A stretch of DNA of 64,000 nt from Megaustenia siamemsis. Lineage: Eukaryota > Mollusca > Gastropoda > Stylommatophora > Ariophantidae. The DNA is taken from positions 63,204,232 to 63,268,231 of the forward strand of contig JAVIAB010000046.1 in assembly GCA_032433765.1 (NCBI GenBank), written 5' to 3'. A program made the position numbers and the translations under genes. Numbering within the stretch: the stretch's first letter is position 1; each line of letters opens with the position of its first letter. Below, in pieces: positions 44,920 to 58,500 of this stretch. The notes below the pieces were generated by a model, which worked only from the letters and a program-made list of their open reading frames with translations, made no database searches and was not told the origin of the DNA.

Positions 44920-45245
44920 TTCTTCTACTTATTCTACTTTTCAGCTCCCTGTGGAGCATAGGTCTTCAACAAACACTGCAAGTCGTTCTGTTTTTTGCAA
45001 TTCTTTTAAGATCATTCCATGTCTTCCCCATCATCTTTATCTCTGCTTCTGTCTGTCTTCTCCAAGAATTTCTTGGTCTTCCTCTTTATCTTTTCCCCTG
45101 GGGATTCCAAAAAGGGCCTGTTGTGTAATACTTTCAGTTGACATCTACAGTTTGTGTCCCATCCAGCGCCATCGTTTTCACTGTATCTCTTTATCCACTG
45201 GTATTTGACTGGTACATTTAAAGTTACCTTTTAGCCAGGTAAAAA
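44920..45245 (-). mobile_element. LINE 3' fragment (family D)
   Basis: On the minus strand: segments equivalent to RWRWMGHKL, TESITQQALF, RKTKKFLEKT and MMGKTWNDLKRI, and the terminal APQGAEK region by 44941. Stops are frequent. It keeps the single-copy sources of the 38-bp and 52-bp arrays at 41955-43700. Confidence 0.8.
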
Positions 45246-45317
45246 AGGGTATGTGTTGGTGTGTGTGTGATAATATTACCATTAATCGATATCACAAATA
45301 TCTTTGATAACATTTAC

Positions 45318-45404
45318 CTGTGTTTTCTGTAGACAAGAAATGTCAGAGCTCCTGTGTTGATACAGTAATAATACCACTTGGTAATCTTGCCATCGAAAGG
45401 TATT
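45318..45404 (-). CDS. internal coding exon joined to 41551-41842
   Basis: The exon is 87 nt on the minus strand, between acceptor AATGTTTCCTACAG and donor CAG|GTAAAT. The open frame reads IPFDGKITKWYYYCINTGAL then TFLVYRKH, entering with one base (A) of a codon begun in the previous exon and leaving with AG, completed by C of the exon at 41842. The DGxIxxWxxY start followed by a G-x-L-x-F-x-V-Y strand looks like the first strands of an extracellular beta domain that the next exon completes. No start codon is in view: the preceding exon must be beyond the satellite, at least 18 kb away. The exon's 5' border is repeated in tandem to its right. Confidence 0.72.
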
Positions 45405-45668
45405 CTGTAGGAAACATTCAAACATTTCTCTTACCACTTGGTAATCTTGCCATCGAAAGGTATTCTGTAGGAAACATTCAAACATTTCTATTGCCATCGA
45501 AAGGTATTCTGTAGGAAACATTCAAACATTTCTATTGCCATCGAAAGGTATTCTGTAGGAAACATTCAAACATTTCTATTGCCATCGAAAGGTATTCTGT
45601 AGGAAACATTCAAACATTTCTATTGCCATCGAAAGGTATTCTGTAGGAAACATTCAAACATTTCTCTT
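45405..45668. repeat. 60/44-bp array repeating the exon acceptor
   Basis: One further 60-bp copy and about four 44-bp copies of GCCATCGAAAGGTATTCTGT plus AGGAAACATTCAAACATTTC follow the exon. Each carries, on the minus strand, the acceptor TTTCCTACAG and the first 17 to 31 exon bases. The 60-bp copy (45405-45464) also creates GTG|GTAAGA, a donor-like site 30 nt after its acceptor. Confidence 0.93.
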
Positions 45669-45769
45669 ATGCGTTTCTTCGAAGTTGCTGCTTTCAATCT
45701 TTATTGAGCTTCTCTGTTTCATGATCTGCTTTAACTTATTGTTTCTTATTTCTTGTATCGTATATATCA
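45669..45769. other. unique AT-rich sequence
   Basis: Nothing is recognised. Confidence 0.5.
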
Positions 45770-46385
45770 TCTATAATCAAGTGTTATCTATAATCAAGTA
45801 TCATGTATAATCAAGTATCATCTATATCAAGTATCATCTATATCAAGTATCATCTATATCAAGTATCATCTATAATCAAGTATCATCTATAATCAAATAC
45901 CATCTATAATCAAGTATCATCTATAATCAAGTATCATGTATAATCAAGTATCATCTATAATCAAGTGTCATCTATAATCAAATATCATGTATAATCAAGT
46001 ATCATATATAATCAAATATTATCTATAATCAAATATCATGTATAATCAAGTATCATCTATAATCAAATATCATCTATAATCAAGTATCATGTATAATCAA
46101 GTATCATGTATAATCAAGTATCATCTATAATCAAATATCATCTATAATCAAGTATCATCTATAATCAAGTATCGTATATAATCAAATATAATCTATAATC
46201 AAATATCATGTATAATCAAGTATCATCTATAATAAAATATCATCTATAATCAAATATAATCTATAATCAATTATAATCTATAATCAAATATCATCTATAA
46301 TCAACTATAATCTATAATCAAATATAATCTATAATCAAATATCATGTATAATCAAATATAATCTATAATCAAATATCATCCATAA
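45770..46385. repeat. 15-17-bp AT-rich array, about 36 copies
   Basis: The unit is TATCATCTATAATCAAG with ATATAATC and ATCATGTATAATC variants and occasional 15-bp forms. Confidence 0.93.
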
Positions 46386-46500
46386 ACAAGACAAGAAAGT
46401 GGCCATGTGATGAGAAGAGACCACAAAAGAATCTGAAAACAACCCCTCAAATGGGACCGAGAAGTGTAAAAGGTCGACCTAGAGAAACACTAAACAGACA
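46386..46500 (+). mobile_element. LINE 3' scrap
   Basis: The plus strand encodes MGPRSVKGRPRETLNRQ, the basic GRPRETW-type motif near the C-terminus of RTE-like LINE proteins. It is too short to assign a family. A (CAAA)n tract follows at about 46494-46520. Confidence 0.5.
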
Positions 46501-46530
46501 AACAAACAAACAAACAAACACGGACAAGAA

Positions 46531-49500
46531 AGGCTATAACAGCAAGATCTAGGCACATAAATGCGTACAGTTAGGAAGTTACAGTGAGGCTATAACAGCA
46601 AGGTCCAGGCACATAAATGCGTACAGTTAGGAAGTTACAGTGAGGCTATAACAGCGAGGTCCAGGCATATAAATGTATACAGTTGGGAAGTTACAGTGAG
46701 GCTATAACAGCAAGGTCCAGGCACATAAATGCGTTCAGTTGGGAAGTTACAGTGAGGCTATAACAGCAAGGTACAGGCACATAAATGCGTTCAGTTGGGA
46801 AGTTACAGTGAGGCTATAACAGCAAGGCCCAGGCACATAAATGCGTTCAGTTGGGAAGTTACAGTGAGGCTATAACAGCAAGGTCTAGGCACATAAATGT
46901 ATACAGTTGGGAAGTTACAGTGAGGCTATAACAGCAAGGTCCAGGCACATAAATGTATACAGTTAGGAAGTTACAGTGAGGCTATAACAGCAAGGTCCAG
47001 GCACATAAATGTATACAGTTAGGAAGTTACAGTGAGGCTATAACAACAAGGTCCAGGCACATAAATGCATGCAGTTGGGAAGTAACAGTGAGGCTATAAC
47101 AACAAGGTCCAGGCACATAAATGTATACAGTTGGGAAGTTACAGTGAGGCTATAACAGCAAGGTCCAGGCACATAAATGTATACAGTTGGGAAGTTACAG
47201 TGAAGATATAACAGCAAGGTCCAGGCACATAAATGTATACAGTTGGGAAGTTACAGTGAGGCTATAACAGCAAGGTCTAGGCACATAAATGCGTTCAGTT
47301 GGGAAGTTACAGTGAGGCTATAACAGCAAGGTCCAGGCACATAAATGTATACAGTTGGGAAGTTACAGTGAGGCTATAACAGCAAGGTGCAGGCAAATAA
47401 ATGTATACAGTTGGGAAGTTACAGTGAGGCTATAACAGCAAGGTCCAGGCATATAAATGTATACAGTTGGGAAGTTACAGTGAGGCTATAACAGCAAGGT
47501 CCAGGCACATAAATGTATACAGTTGGGAAGTTACAGTGACGCTATAACAGCAAGGTCCAGGCACATAAATGTATACAGTTGGGAAGTTACAGTGAGGCTA
47601 TAACAGCAAGGTCCAGGCACATAAATGTATACAGTTGGGAAGGTACAGTGAGGCTATAACAGCAAGGTCCAGGCATATAAATGTATACAGTTGGGAAGTT
47701 ACAGTGAGGCTATAACAGCAAGTTCCAGGCACATAAATGTATACAGTTGGGAAGTTACAGTGAGGCTATAACAGCAAGGTCCAGGCACATAAATGCGTAC
47801 AGTTAGGAAGTTACAGTGAGGCTATAACAGCAAGGTCCAGGCACATAAATGTATACAGTTAGGAAGTTACAGTGAGGCTATAACAGCAAGGTCCAGGCAC
47901 ATAAATGTATACAGTTGGGAAGTTACAGTGAGGCTATAACAGCGAGGTCCAGGCACATAAATGTATACATTTGAGAAGTTACAGTGAGGCTATAACAGCA
48001 AGGCCCAGGCACATAAATGCATACAGTTAGGAAGTTACAGTGAGGCTATAACAGCAAGGTCCAGGCACATAAATGCATACAATTGAGAAGTTACAGTGAG
48101 GCTATAACAGCGAGGTCCAGGCACATAAATGCGTTCAGTTGGAAGTTACAGTGAGGCTATAACAGCAAGGTCCAGGGACATAAATGTATACAGTTAGGAA
48201 GTTACAGTGAGGCTATAACAGCAAGGTCCAGGCACATAAATGCATACAGTTGGAAGTTACAGTGAGGCTATAACAACAAGGTCCAGGCACATAAATGTAT
48301 ACAGTTAGGAAGTTACAGTGAGGCTATAACAGCAAGGTCCAGGCACATAAATGCATACAATTGGAAGTTACAGTGAGGCTATAACAACAAGGTCCAGGCA
48401 CATAAATGTATACAATTAGGAAGTTACAGTGAGGCTATAACAGAGAGGTCCAGGCACATAAATGTATACAGTTGAGAAGTTACAGTGAGGCTATAACAGC
48501 GAGGTCCAGGCACATAAATGTGTACAGTTGAGAAGTTACAGTGAGGCTATAACAGCAAGGTCCAGGCACATAAATGTATACAGTTGAGAAGTTACAGTGA
48601 GGCTATAACAGCGAGGTCCAGGCACATAAATGTATACAGTTGAGAAGTTACAGTGAGGCTATAACAGCAAGGTCCAGGCACATAAATGTATACAGTTGGG
48701 AAGTTACAGTGAGGCTATAACAGCGAGGTCCAGGCACATAAATGCGTACAGTTAGGAAGTTACAGTGAGGCTATAACAGCAAGGTCCAGGCACATAAATG
48801 CATACAGTTGGGAAGTTACAGTGATGCTATAACAGCAAGGTCCAGGCACATAAATGTATACAGTTGAGAAGTTACTGTGAGGCTATAACAGCAAGGTCCA
48901 TGCACATAAATGTATACAGTTGGGAAGTTACAGTGAGGCTATAACAGCGAGGTCCAGGCACATAAATGTATACAGTTGAGAAGTTACAGTGAGGCTATAA
49001 CAGCGAGGTCCAGGCACATAAATGTATACAGTTGGGAAGTTACAGTGAGGCTATAACAGCAAGGTCCAGGCACATAAATGCGTTCAGTTGGGAAGTTACA
49101 GTGAGGCTATAACAGCAAGGTACAGGCACATAAATGCGTTCAGTTGGGAAGTTACAGTGAGGCTATAACAGCAAGGCCCAGGCACATAAATGCGTTCAGT
49201 TGGGAAGTTACAGTGAGGCTATAACAGCAAGGTCTAGGCACATAAATGTATACAGTTGGGAAGTTACAGTGAGGCTATAACAGCAAGGTCCAGGCACATA
49301 AATGTATACAGTTAGAAGTTACAGTGAGGCTATAACAGCAAGGTCCAGGCACATAAATGTATACAGTTAGGAAGTTACAGTGAGGCTATAACAACAAGGT
49401 CCAGGCACATAAATGCATGCAGTTGGGAAGTAACAGTGAGGCTATAACAACAAGGTCCAGGCACATAAATGTATACAGTTGGGAAGTTACAGTGAGGCTA

Positions 49501-52500
49501 TAACAGCAAGGTCCAGGCACATAAATGTATACAGTTGGGAAGTTACAGTGAAGATATAACAGCAAGGTCCAGGCACATAAATGTATACAGTTGGGAAGTT
49601 ACAGTGAGGCTATAACAGCAAGGTCTAGGCACATAAATGCGTTCAGTTGGGAAGTTACAGTGAGGCTATAACAGCAAGGTCCAGGCACATAAATGTATAC
49701 AGTTGGGAAGTTACAGTGAGGCTATAACAGCAAGGTGCAGGCAAATAAATGTATACAGTTGGGAAGTTACAGTGAGGCTATAACAGCAAGGTCCAGGCAT
49801 ATAAATGTATACAGTTGGGAAGTTACAGTGAGGCTATAACAGCAAGGTCCAGGCACATAAATGTATACAGTTGGGAAGTTACAGTGACGCTATAACAGCA
49901 AGGTCCAGGCACATAAATGTATACAGTTGGGAAGTTACAGTGAGGCTATAACAGCAAGGTCCAGGCACATAAATGTATACAGTTGGGAAGGTACAGTGAG
50001 GCTATAACAGCAAGGTCCAGGCATATAAATGTATACAGTTGGGAAGTTACAGTGAGGCTATAACAGCAAGTTCCAGGCACATAAATGTATACAGTTGGGA
50101 AGTTACAGTGAGGCTATAACAGCAAGGTCCAGGCACATAAATGCGTACAGTTAGGAAGTTACAGTGAGGCTATAACAGCAAGGTCCAGGCACATAAATGT
50201 ATACAGTTAGGAAGTTACAGTGAGGCTATAACAGCAAGGTCCAGGCACATAAATGTATACAGTTGGAAGTTACAGTGAGGCTATAACAGCGAGGTCCAGG
50301 CACATAAATGTATACATTTGAGAAGTTACAGTGAGGCTATAACAGCAAGGCCCAGGCACATAAATGCATACAGTTAGGAAGTTACAGTGAGGCTATAACA
50401 GCAAGGTCCAGGCACATAAATGCATACAATTGAGAAGTTACAGTGAGGCTATAACAGCGAGGTCCAGGCACATAAATGCGTTCAGTTGGAAGTTACAGTG
50501 AGGCTATAACAGCAAGGTCCAGGGACATAAATGTATACAGTTAGGAAGTTACAGTGAGGCTATAACAGCAAGGTCCAGGCACATAAATGCATACAGTTGG
50601 AAGTTACAGTGAGGCTATAACAACAAGGTCCAGGCACATAAATGTATACAGTTAGGAAGTTACAGTGAGGCTATAACAGCAAGGTCCAGGCACATAAATG
50701 CATACAATTGGAAGTTACAGTGAGGCTATAACAACAAGGTCCAGGCACATAAATGTATACAATTAGGAAGTTACAGTGAGGCTATAACAGAGAGGTCCAG
50801 GCACATAAATGTATACAGTTGAGAAGTTACAGTGAGGCTATAACAGCGAGGTCCAGGCACATAAATGTGTACAGTTGAGAAGTTACAGTGAGGCTATAAC
50901 AGCAAGGTCCAGGCACATAAATGTATACAGTTGAGAAGTTACAGTGAGGCTATAACAGCGAGGTCCAGGCACATAAATGTATACAGTTGAGAAGTTACAG
51001 TGAGGCTATAACAGCAAGGTCCAGGCACATAAATGTATACAGTTGGGAAGTTACAGTGAGGCTATAACAGCGAGGTCCAGGCACATAAATGCGTACAGTT
51101 AGGAAGTTACAGTGAGGCTATAACAGCAAGGTCCAGGCACATAAATGCATACAGTTGGGAAGTTACAGTGATGCTATAACAGCAAGGTCCAGGCACATAA
51201 ATGTATACAGTTGAGAAGTTACTGTGAGGCTATAACAGCAAGGTCCATGCACATAAATGTATACAGTTGGGAAGTTACAGTGAGGCTATAACAGCGAGGT
51301 CCAGGCACATAAATGTATACAGTTGAGAAGTTACAGTGAGGCTATAACAGCGAGGTCCAGGCACATAAATGTATACAGTTGAGAAGTTACAGTGAGGCTA
51401 TAACAGCGAGGTCCAGGCACATATATGTATACAGTTGAGAAGTTACAGTGAGGCTATAACAGCAAGGTCCAGGCACATAAATGTTTAAAGTTGGGAAGTT
51501 ACAGTGAGGCTATAACAGCAAGGTCCAGGCACATAAATGTATACAGTTGAGAAGTTACAGTGAGGCTATAACAGCGAGGTCCAGGCACATAAATGTATAC
51601 AGTTGAGAAGTTACAGTGAGGCTATAACAGCGAGGTCCAGGCACATAAATGCGTACAGTTAGGAAGTTACAGTGAGGCTATAACAGCGAGGTGCAGGCAC
51701 ATAAATGCATACAGTTGGAAGTTACAGTGAGGCTATAACAGCAAGGTCCAGGCACATAAATGCATACAGTTGGGAAGTTACAGTGAGGTTATAACAGCAA
51801 GGTCCAGGCATATAAATGTATACAGTTGAGAAGTTACAGTGAGGCTATAACAGCGAGGTCCAGGCACATAAATGTATACAGTTGAGAAGTTACAGTGAGG
51901 CTATAACAGCAAGGTCCAGGCACATAAATGTATACAGTTGAGAAGTTACAGTGAGGCTATAACAGCAAGGTCCAGGCACATAAATGTATACAGTTGAGAA
52001 GTTACAGTGAGGCTATAACAGCGAGGTCCAGGCACATAAATGTATACAGTTGAGAAGTTACAGTGAGGCTATAACAGCGAGGTCCAGGCACATAAATGTA
52101 TACAGTTGAGAAGTTACAGTGAGGCTATAACAGCGAGGTCCAGGCACATAAATGCGTACAGTTAGGAAGTTACAGTGAGGCAATAACAGCGAGGTCCAGG
52201 CACATAAATGCATACAGTTGGAAGTTACAGTGAGGCTATAACAGCAAGGTCCAGGCACATAAATGCATACAGTTGGGAAGTTACAGTGATGCTATAACAG
52301 CAAGGTCCAGGCACATAAATGTATACAGTTGAGAAGTTACAGTGAGGCTATAACAGCAAGGTCCAGGCACATAAATGTATACAGTTGGGAAGTTATAGTG
52401 AGGCTATAACAGCAAGGTCCAGGCACATAAATGTATACAGTTGAGAAGTTACAGTGAGGCTATAACAGCGAGGTCCAGGCACATAAATGTATACAGTTGA

Positions 52501-55500
52501 GAAGTTACAGTGAGGCTATAACAGCGAGGTCCAGGCACATAAATGTATACAGTTGAGAAGTTACAGTGAGGCTATAACAGCAAGGTCCAGGCACATAAAT
52601 GTATAAAGTTGGGAAGTTACAGTGAGGCTATAACAGCAAGGTCCAGGCACATAAATGTATACAGTTGAGAAGTTACAGTGAGGCTATAACAGCGAGGTCC
52701 AGGCACATAAATGTATACAGTTGAGAAGTTACAGTGAGGCTATAACAGCGAGGTCCAGGCACATAAATGCGTACAGTTAGGAAGTTACAGTGAGGCTATA
52801 ACAGCGAGGTCCAGGCACATAAATGCATACAGTTGGAAGTTACAGTGAGGCTATAACAGCAAGGTCCAGGCACATAAATGCATACAGTTGGGAAGTTACA
52901 GTGAGGCTATAACAGCAAGGTCCAGGCACATAAATGTATACAGTTGAGAAGTTACAGTGATGCTATAACAGCAAGGTCCAGGCACATAAATGTATACAGT
53001 TGGGAAGTTACAGTGAGGCTATAACAGCGAGGTCCAGGCACATAAATGTATACAGTTGAGAAGTTACAGTGAGGCTATAACAGCGAGGTCCAGGCACATA
53101 AATGCGTACAGTTAGGAAGTTACAGTGAGGCAATAACAGCGAGGTCCAGGCACATAAATGCATACAGTTGGAAGTTACAGTGAGGCTATAACAGCAAGGT
53201 CCAGGCACATAAATGCATACAGTTGGGAAGTTACAGTGATGCTATAACAGCAAGGTCCAGGCACATAAATGTATACAGTTGAGAAGTTACAGTGAGGCTA
53301 TAACAGCAAGGTCCAGGCACATAAATGTATACAGTTGGGAAGTTATAGTGAGGCTATAACAGCGAGGTCCAGGCACATAAATGTATACAGTTGAGAAGTT
53401 ACAGTGAGGCTATAACAGCGAGGTCCAGGGACATAAATGTATACAGTTGAGAAGTTACAGTGAGGCTATAACAGCGAGGTCCAGGCACATAAATGTATAC
53501 AGTTGAGAAGTTACAGTGAGGCTATAACAGCAAGGTCCAGGCACATAAATGTATAAAGTTGGGAAGTTACAGTGAGGCTATAACAGCAAGGTCCAGGCAC
53601 ATAAATGTATACAGTTGAGAAGTTACAGTGAGGCTATAACAGCGAGGTCCAGGCACATAAATGTATACAGTTGAGAAGTTACAGTGAGGCTATAACAGCG
53701 AGGTCCAGGCACATAAATGCGTACAGTTAGGAAGTTACAGTGAGGCTATAACAGCGAGGTCCAGGCACATAAATGCATACAGTTGGAAGTTACAGTGAGG
53801 CTATAACAGCAAGGTCCAGGCACATAAATGCATACAGTTGGGAAGTTACAGTGAGGCTATAACAGCGAGGTCCAGGCACATAAATGCGTTCAGTTGGGAA
53901 GTTACAGTGAGGCTATAACAGCAAGGTCCAGGGACATAAATGTATACAGTTAGGAAGTTACAGTGAGGCTATAACAGCAAGGTCCAGGCACATAAATGCA
54001 TACAGTTGGAAGTTACAGTGAGGCTATAACAACAAGGTCCAGGTACATAAATGTATACAGTTAGGAAGTTACAGTGAGGCTATAACAGCAAGGTCCAGGC
54101 ACATAAATGCATACAATTGGAAGTTACAGTGAGGCTATAACAACAAGGTCCAGGCACATAAATGTATAAAATTAGGAAGTTACAGTGAGGCTATAACAGC
54201 GAGGTCCAGGCACATAAATGTATACAGTTGAGAAGTTACAGTGAGGCTATAACAGCGAGGTCCAGGCACATAAATGTATACAGTTGAGAAGTTACAGTGA
54301 GGCTATAACAGCGAGGTCCAGGCACATAAATGCGTACAGTTAGGAAGTTACAGTGAGGCAATAACAGCGAGGTCCAGGCACATAAATGCATACAGTTGGA
54401 AGTTACAGTGAGGCTATAACAGCAAGGTCCAGGCACATAAATGCATACAGTTGGGAAGTTACAGTGATGCTATAACAGCAAGGTCCAGGCACATAAATGT
54501 ATACAGTTGAAAAGTTACAGTGAGGCTATAACAGCAAGGTCCAGGCACATAAATGTATACAGTTGGGAAGTTATAGTGAGGCTATAACAGCGAGGTCCAG
54601 GCACATAAATGTATACAGTTGAGAAGTTACAGTGAGGCTATAACAGCGAGGTCCAGGGACATAAATGTATACAGTTGAGAAGTTACAGTGAGGCTATAAC
54701 AGCAAGGTCCAGGCACATAAATGTATACAGTTGAGAAGTTACAGTGAGGCTATAACAGCGAGGTCCAGGCACATAAATGTATACAGTTGAGAAGTTACAG
54801 TGAGGCTATAACAGCGAGGTCCAGGCACATAAATGTATACAGTTGAGAAGTTACAGTGAGGCTATAACAGCGAGGTCCAGGCACATAAATGCGTACAGTT
54901 AGGAAGTTACAGTGAGGCAATAACAGCGAGGTCCAGGCACATAAATGCATACAGTTGGAAGTTACAGTGAGGCTATAACAGCAAGGTCCAGGCACATAAA
55001 TGCATACAGTTGGGAAGTTACAGTGATGCTATAACAGCAAGGTCCAGGCACATAAATGTATACAGTTGAGAAGTTACAGTGAGGCTATAACAGCAAGGTC
55101 CAGGCACATAAATGTATACAGTTGGGAAGTTATAGTGAGGCTATAACAGCAAGGTCCAGGCACATAAATGTATACAGTTGAGAAGTTACAGTGAGGCTAT
55201 AACAGCGAGGTCCAGGCACATAAATGTATACAGTTGAGAAGTTACAGTGAGGCTATAACAGCGAGGTCCAGGCACATAAATGTATACAGTTGAGAAGTTA
55301 CAGTGAGGCTATAACAGCAAGGTCCAGGCACATAAATGTATACAATTAGGAAGTTACAGTGAGGCTATAACAGCGAGGTCCAGGCACATAAATGTATACA
55401 GTTGAGAAGTTACAGTGAGGCTATAACAGCGAGGTCCAGGCACATAAATGTGTACAGTTGAGAAGTTACAGTGAGGCTATAACAGCAAGGTCCAGGCACA

Positions 55501-58500
55501 TAAATGTATACAGTTGAGAAGTTACAGTGAGGCTATAACAGCGAGGTCCAGGCACATAAATGTATACAGTTGAGAAGTTACAGTGAGGCTATAACAGCAA
55601 GGTCCAGGCACATAAATGTATACAGTTGGGAAGTTACAGTGAGGCTATAACAGCGAGGTCCAGGCACATAAATGCGTACAGTTAGGAAGTTACAGTGAGG
55701 CTATAACAGCAAGGTCCAGGCACATAAATGCATACAGTTGGGAAGTTACAGTGATGCTATAACAGCAAGGTCCAGGCACATAAATGTATACAGTTGAGAA
55801 GTTACTGTGAGGCTATAACAGCAAGGTCCATGCACATAAATGTATACAGTTGGGAAGTTACAGTGAGGCTATAACAGCGAGGTCCAGGCACATAAATGTA
55901 TACAGTTGAGAAGTTACAGTGAGGCTATAACAGCGAGGTCCAGGCACATAAATGTATACAGTTGAGAAGTTACAGTGAGGCTATAACAGCGAGGTCCAGG
56001 CACATATATGTATACAGTTGAGAAGTTACAGTGAGGCTATAACAGCAAGGTCCAGGCACATAAATGTTTAAAGTTGGGAAGTTACAGTGAGGCTATAACA
56101 GCAAGGTCCAGGCACATAAATGTATACAGTTGAGAAGTTACAGTGAGGCTATAACAGCGAGGTCCAGGCACATAAATGTATACAGTTGAGAAGTTACAGT
56201 GAGGCTATAACAGCGAGGTCCAGGCACATAAATGCGTACAGTTAGGAAGTTACAGTGAGGCTATAACAGCGAGGTCCAGGCACATAAATGCATACAGTTG
56301 GAAGTTACAGTGAGGCTATAACAGCAAGGTCCAGGCACATAAATGCATACAGTTGGGAAGTTACAGTGAGGTTATAACAGCAAGGTCCAGGCATATAAAT
56401 GTATACAGTTGAGAAGTTACAGTGAGGCTATAACAGCAAGGTCCAGGCACATAAATGTATACAGTTGGGAAGTTACAGTGAGGCTATAACAGCGAGGTCC
56501 AGGCACATAAATGTATACAGTTGAGAAGTTACAGTGAGGCTATAACAGCAAGGTCCAGGCACATAAATGTATACAGTTGAGAAGTTACAGTGAGGCTATA
56601 ACAGCAAGGTCCAGGCACATAAATGTATACAGTTGAGAAGTTACAGTGAGGCTATAACAGCGAGGTCCAGGCACATAAATGTATACAGTTGAGAAGTTAC
56701 AGTGAGGCTATAACAGCGAGGTCCAGGCACATAAATGTATACAGTTGAGAAGTTACAGTGAGGCTATAACAGCGAGGTCCAGGCACATAAATGCGTACAG
56801 TTAGGAAGTTACAGTGAGGCAATAACAGCGAGGTCCAGGCACATAAATGCATACAGTTGGAAGTTACAGTGAGGCTATAACAGCAAGGTCCAGGCACATA
56901 AATGCATACAGTTGGGAAGTTACAGTGATGCTATAACAGCAAGGTCCAGGCACATAAATGTATACAGTTGAGAAGTTACAGTGAGGCTATAACAGCAAGG
57001 TCCAGGCACATAAATGTATACAGTTGGGAAGTTATAGTGAGGCTATAACAGCGAGGTCCAGGCACATAAATGTATACAGTTGAGAAGTTACAGTGAGGCT
57101 ATAACAGCAAGGTCCAGGGACATAAATGTATACAGTTAGGAAGTTACAGTGAGGCTATAACAGCGAGGTCCAGGCACATAAATGTATACAGTTGAGAAGT
57201 TACAGTGAGGCTATAACAGCAAGGTCCAGGCACATAAATGTATAAAGTTGGGAAGTTACAGTGAGGCTATAACAGCAAGGTCCAGGCACATAAATGTATA
57301 CAGTTGAGAAGTTACAGTGAGGCTATAACAGCGAGGTCCAGGCACATAAATGTATACAGTTGAGAAGTTACAGTGAGGCTATAACAGCGAGGTCCAGGCA
57401 CATAAATGCGTACAGTTAGGAAGTTACAGTGAGGCTATAACAGCGAGGTCCAGGCACATAAATGCATACAGTTGGAAGTTACAGTGAGGCTATAACAGCA
57501 AGGTCCAGGCACATAAATGCATACAGTTGGGAAGTTACAGTGAGGCTATAACAGCAAGGTCCAGGCACATAAATGTATACAGTTGAGAAGTTACAGTGAG
57601 GCTATAACAGCAAGGTCCAGGCACATAAATGTATACAGTTGGGAAGTTACAGTGAGGCTATAACAGCGAGGTCCAGGCACATAAATGTATACAGTTGAGA
57701 AGTTACAGTGAGGCTATAACAGCGAGGTCCAGGCACATAAATGCGTACAGTTAGGAAGTTACAGTGAGGCAAAACAGCGAGGTCCAGGCACATAAATGCA
57801 TACAGTTGGAAGTTACAGTGAGGCTATAACAGCAAGGTCCAGGCACATAAATGCATACAGTTGGGAAGTTACAGTGATGCTATAACAGCAAGGTCCAGGC
57901 ACATAAATGTATACAGTTGAGAAGTTACAGTGAGGCTATAACAGCAAGGTCCAGGCACATAAATGTATACAGTTGGGAAGTTATAGTGAGGCTATAACAG
58001 CGAGGTCCAGGCACATAAATGTATACAGTTGAGAAGTTACAGTGAGGCTATAACAGCGAGGTCCAGGGACATAAATGTATACAGTTGAGAAGTTACAGTG
58101 AGGCTATAACAGCGAGGTCCAGGCACATAAATGTATACAGTTGAGAAGTTACAGTGAGGCTATAACAGCAAGGTCCAGGCACATAAATGTATAAAGTTGG
58201 GAAGTTACAGTGAGGCTATAACAGCAAGGTCCAGGCACATAAATGTATACAGTTGAGAAGTTACAGTGAGGCTATAACAGCGAGGTCCAGGCACATAAAT
58301 GTATACAGTTGAGAAGTTACAGTGAGGCTATAACAGCGAGGTCCAGGGACATAAATGTATACAGTTGAGAAGTTACAGTGAGGCTATAACAGCGAGGTCC
58401 AGGCACATAAATGTATACAGTTGAGAAGTTACAGTGAGGCTATAACAGCAAGGTCCAGGCACATAAATGTATAAAGTTGGGAAGTTACAGTGAGGCTATA

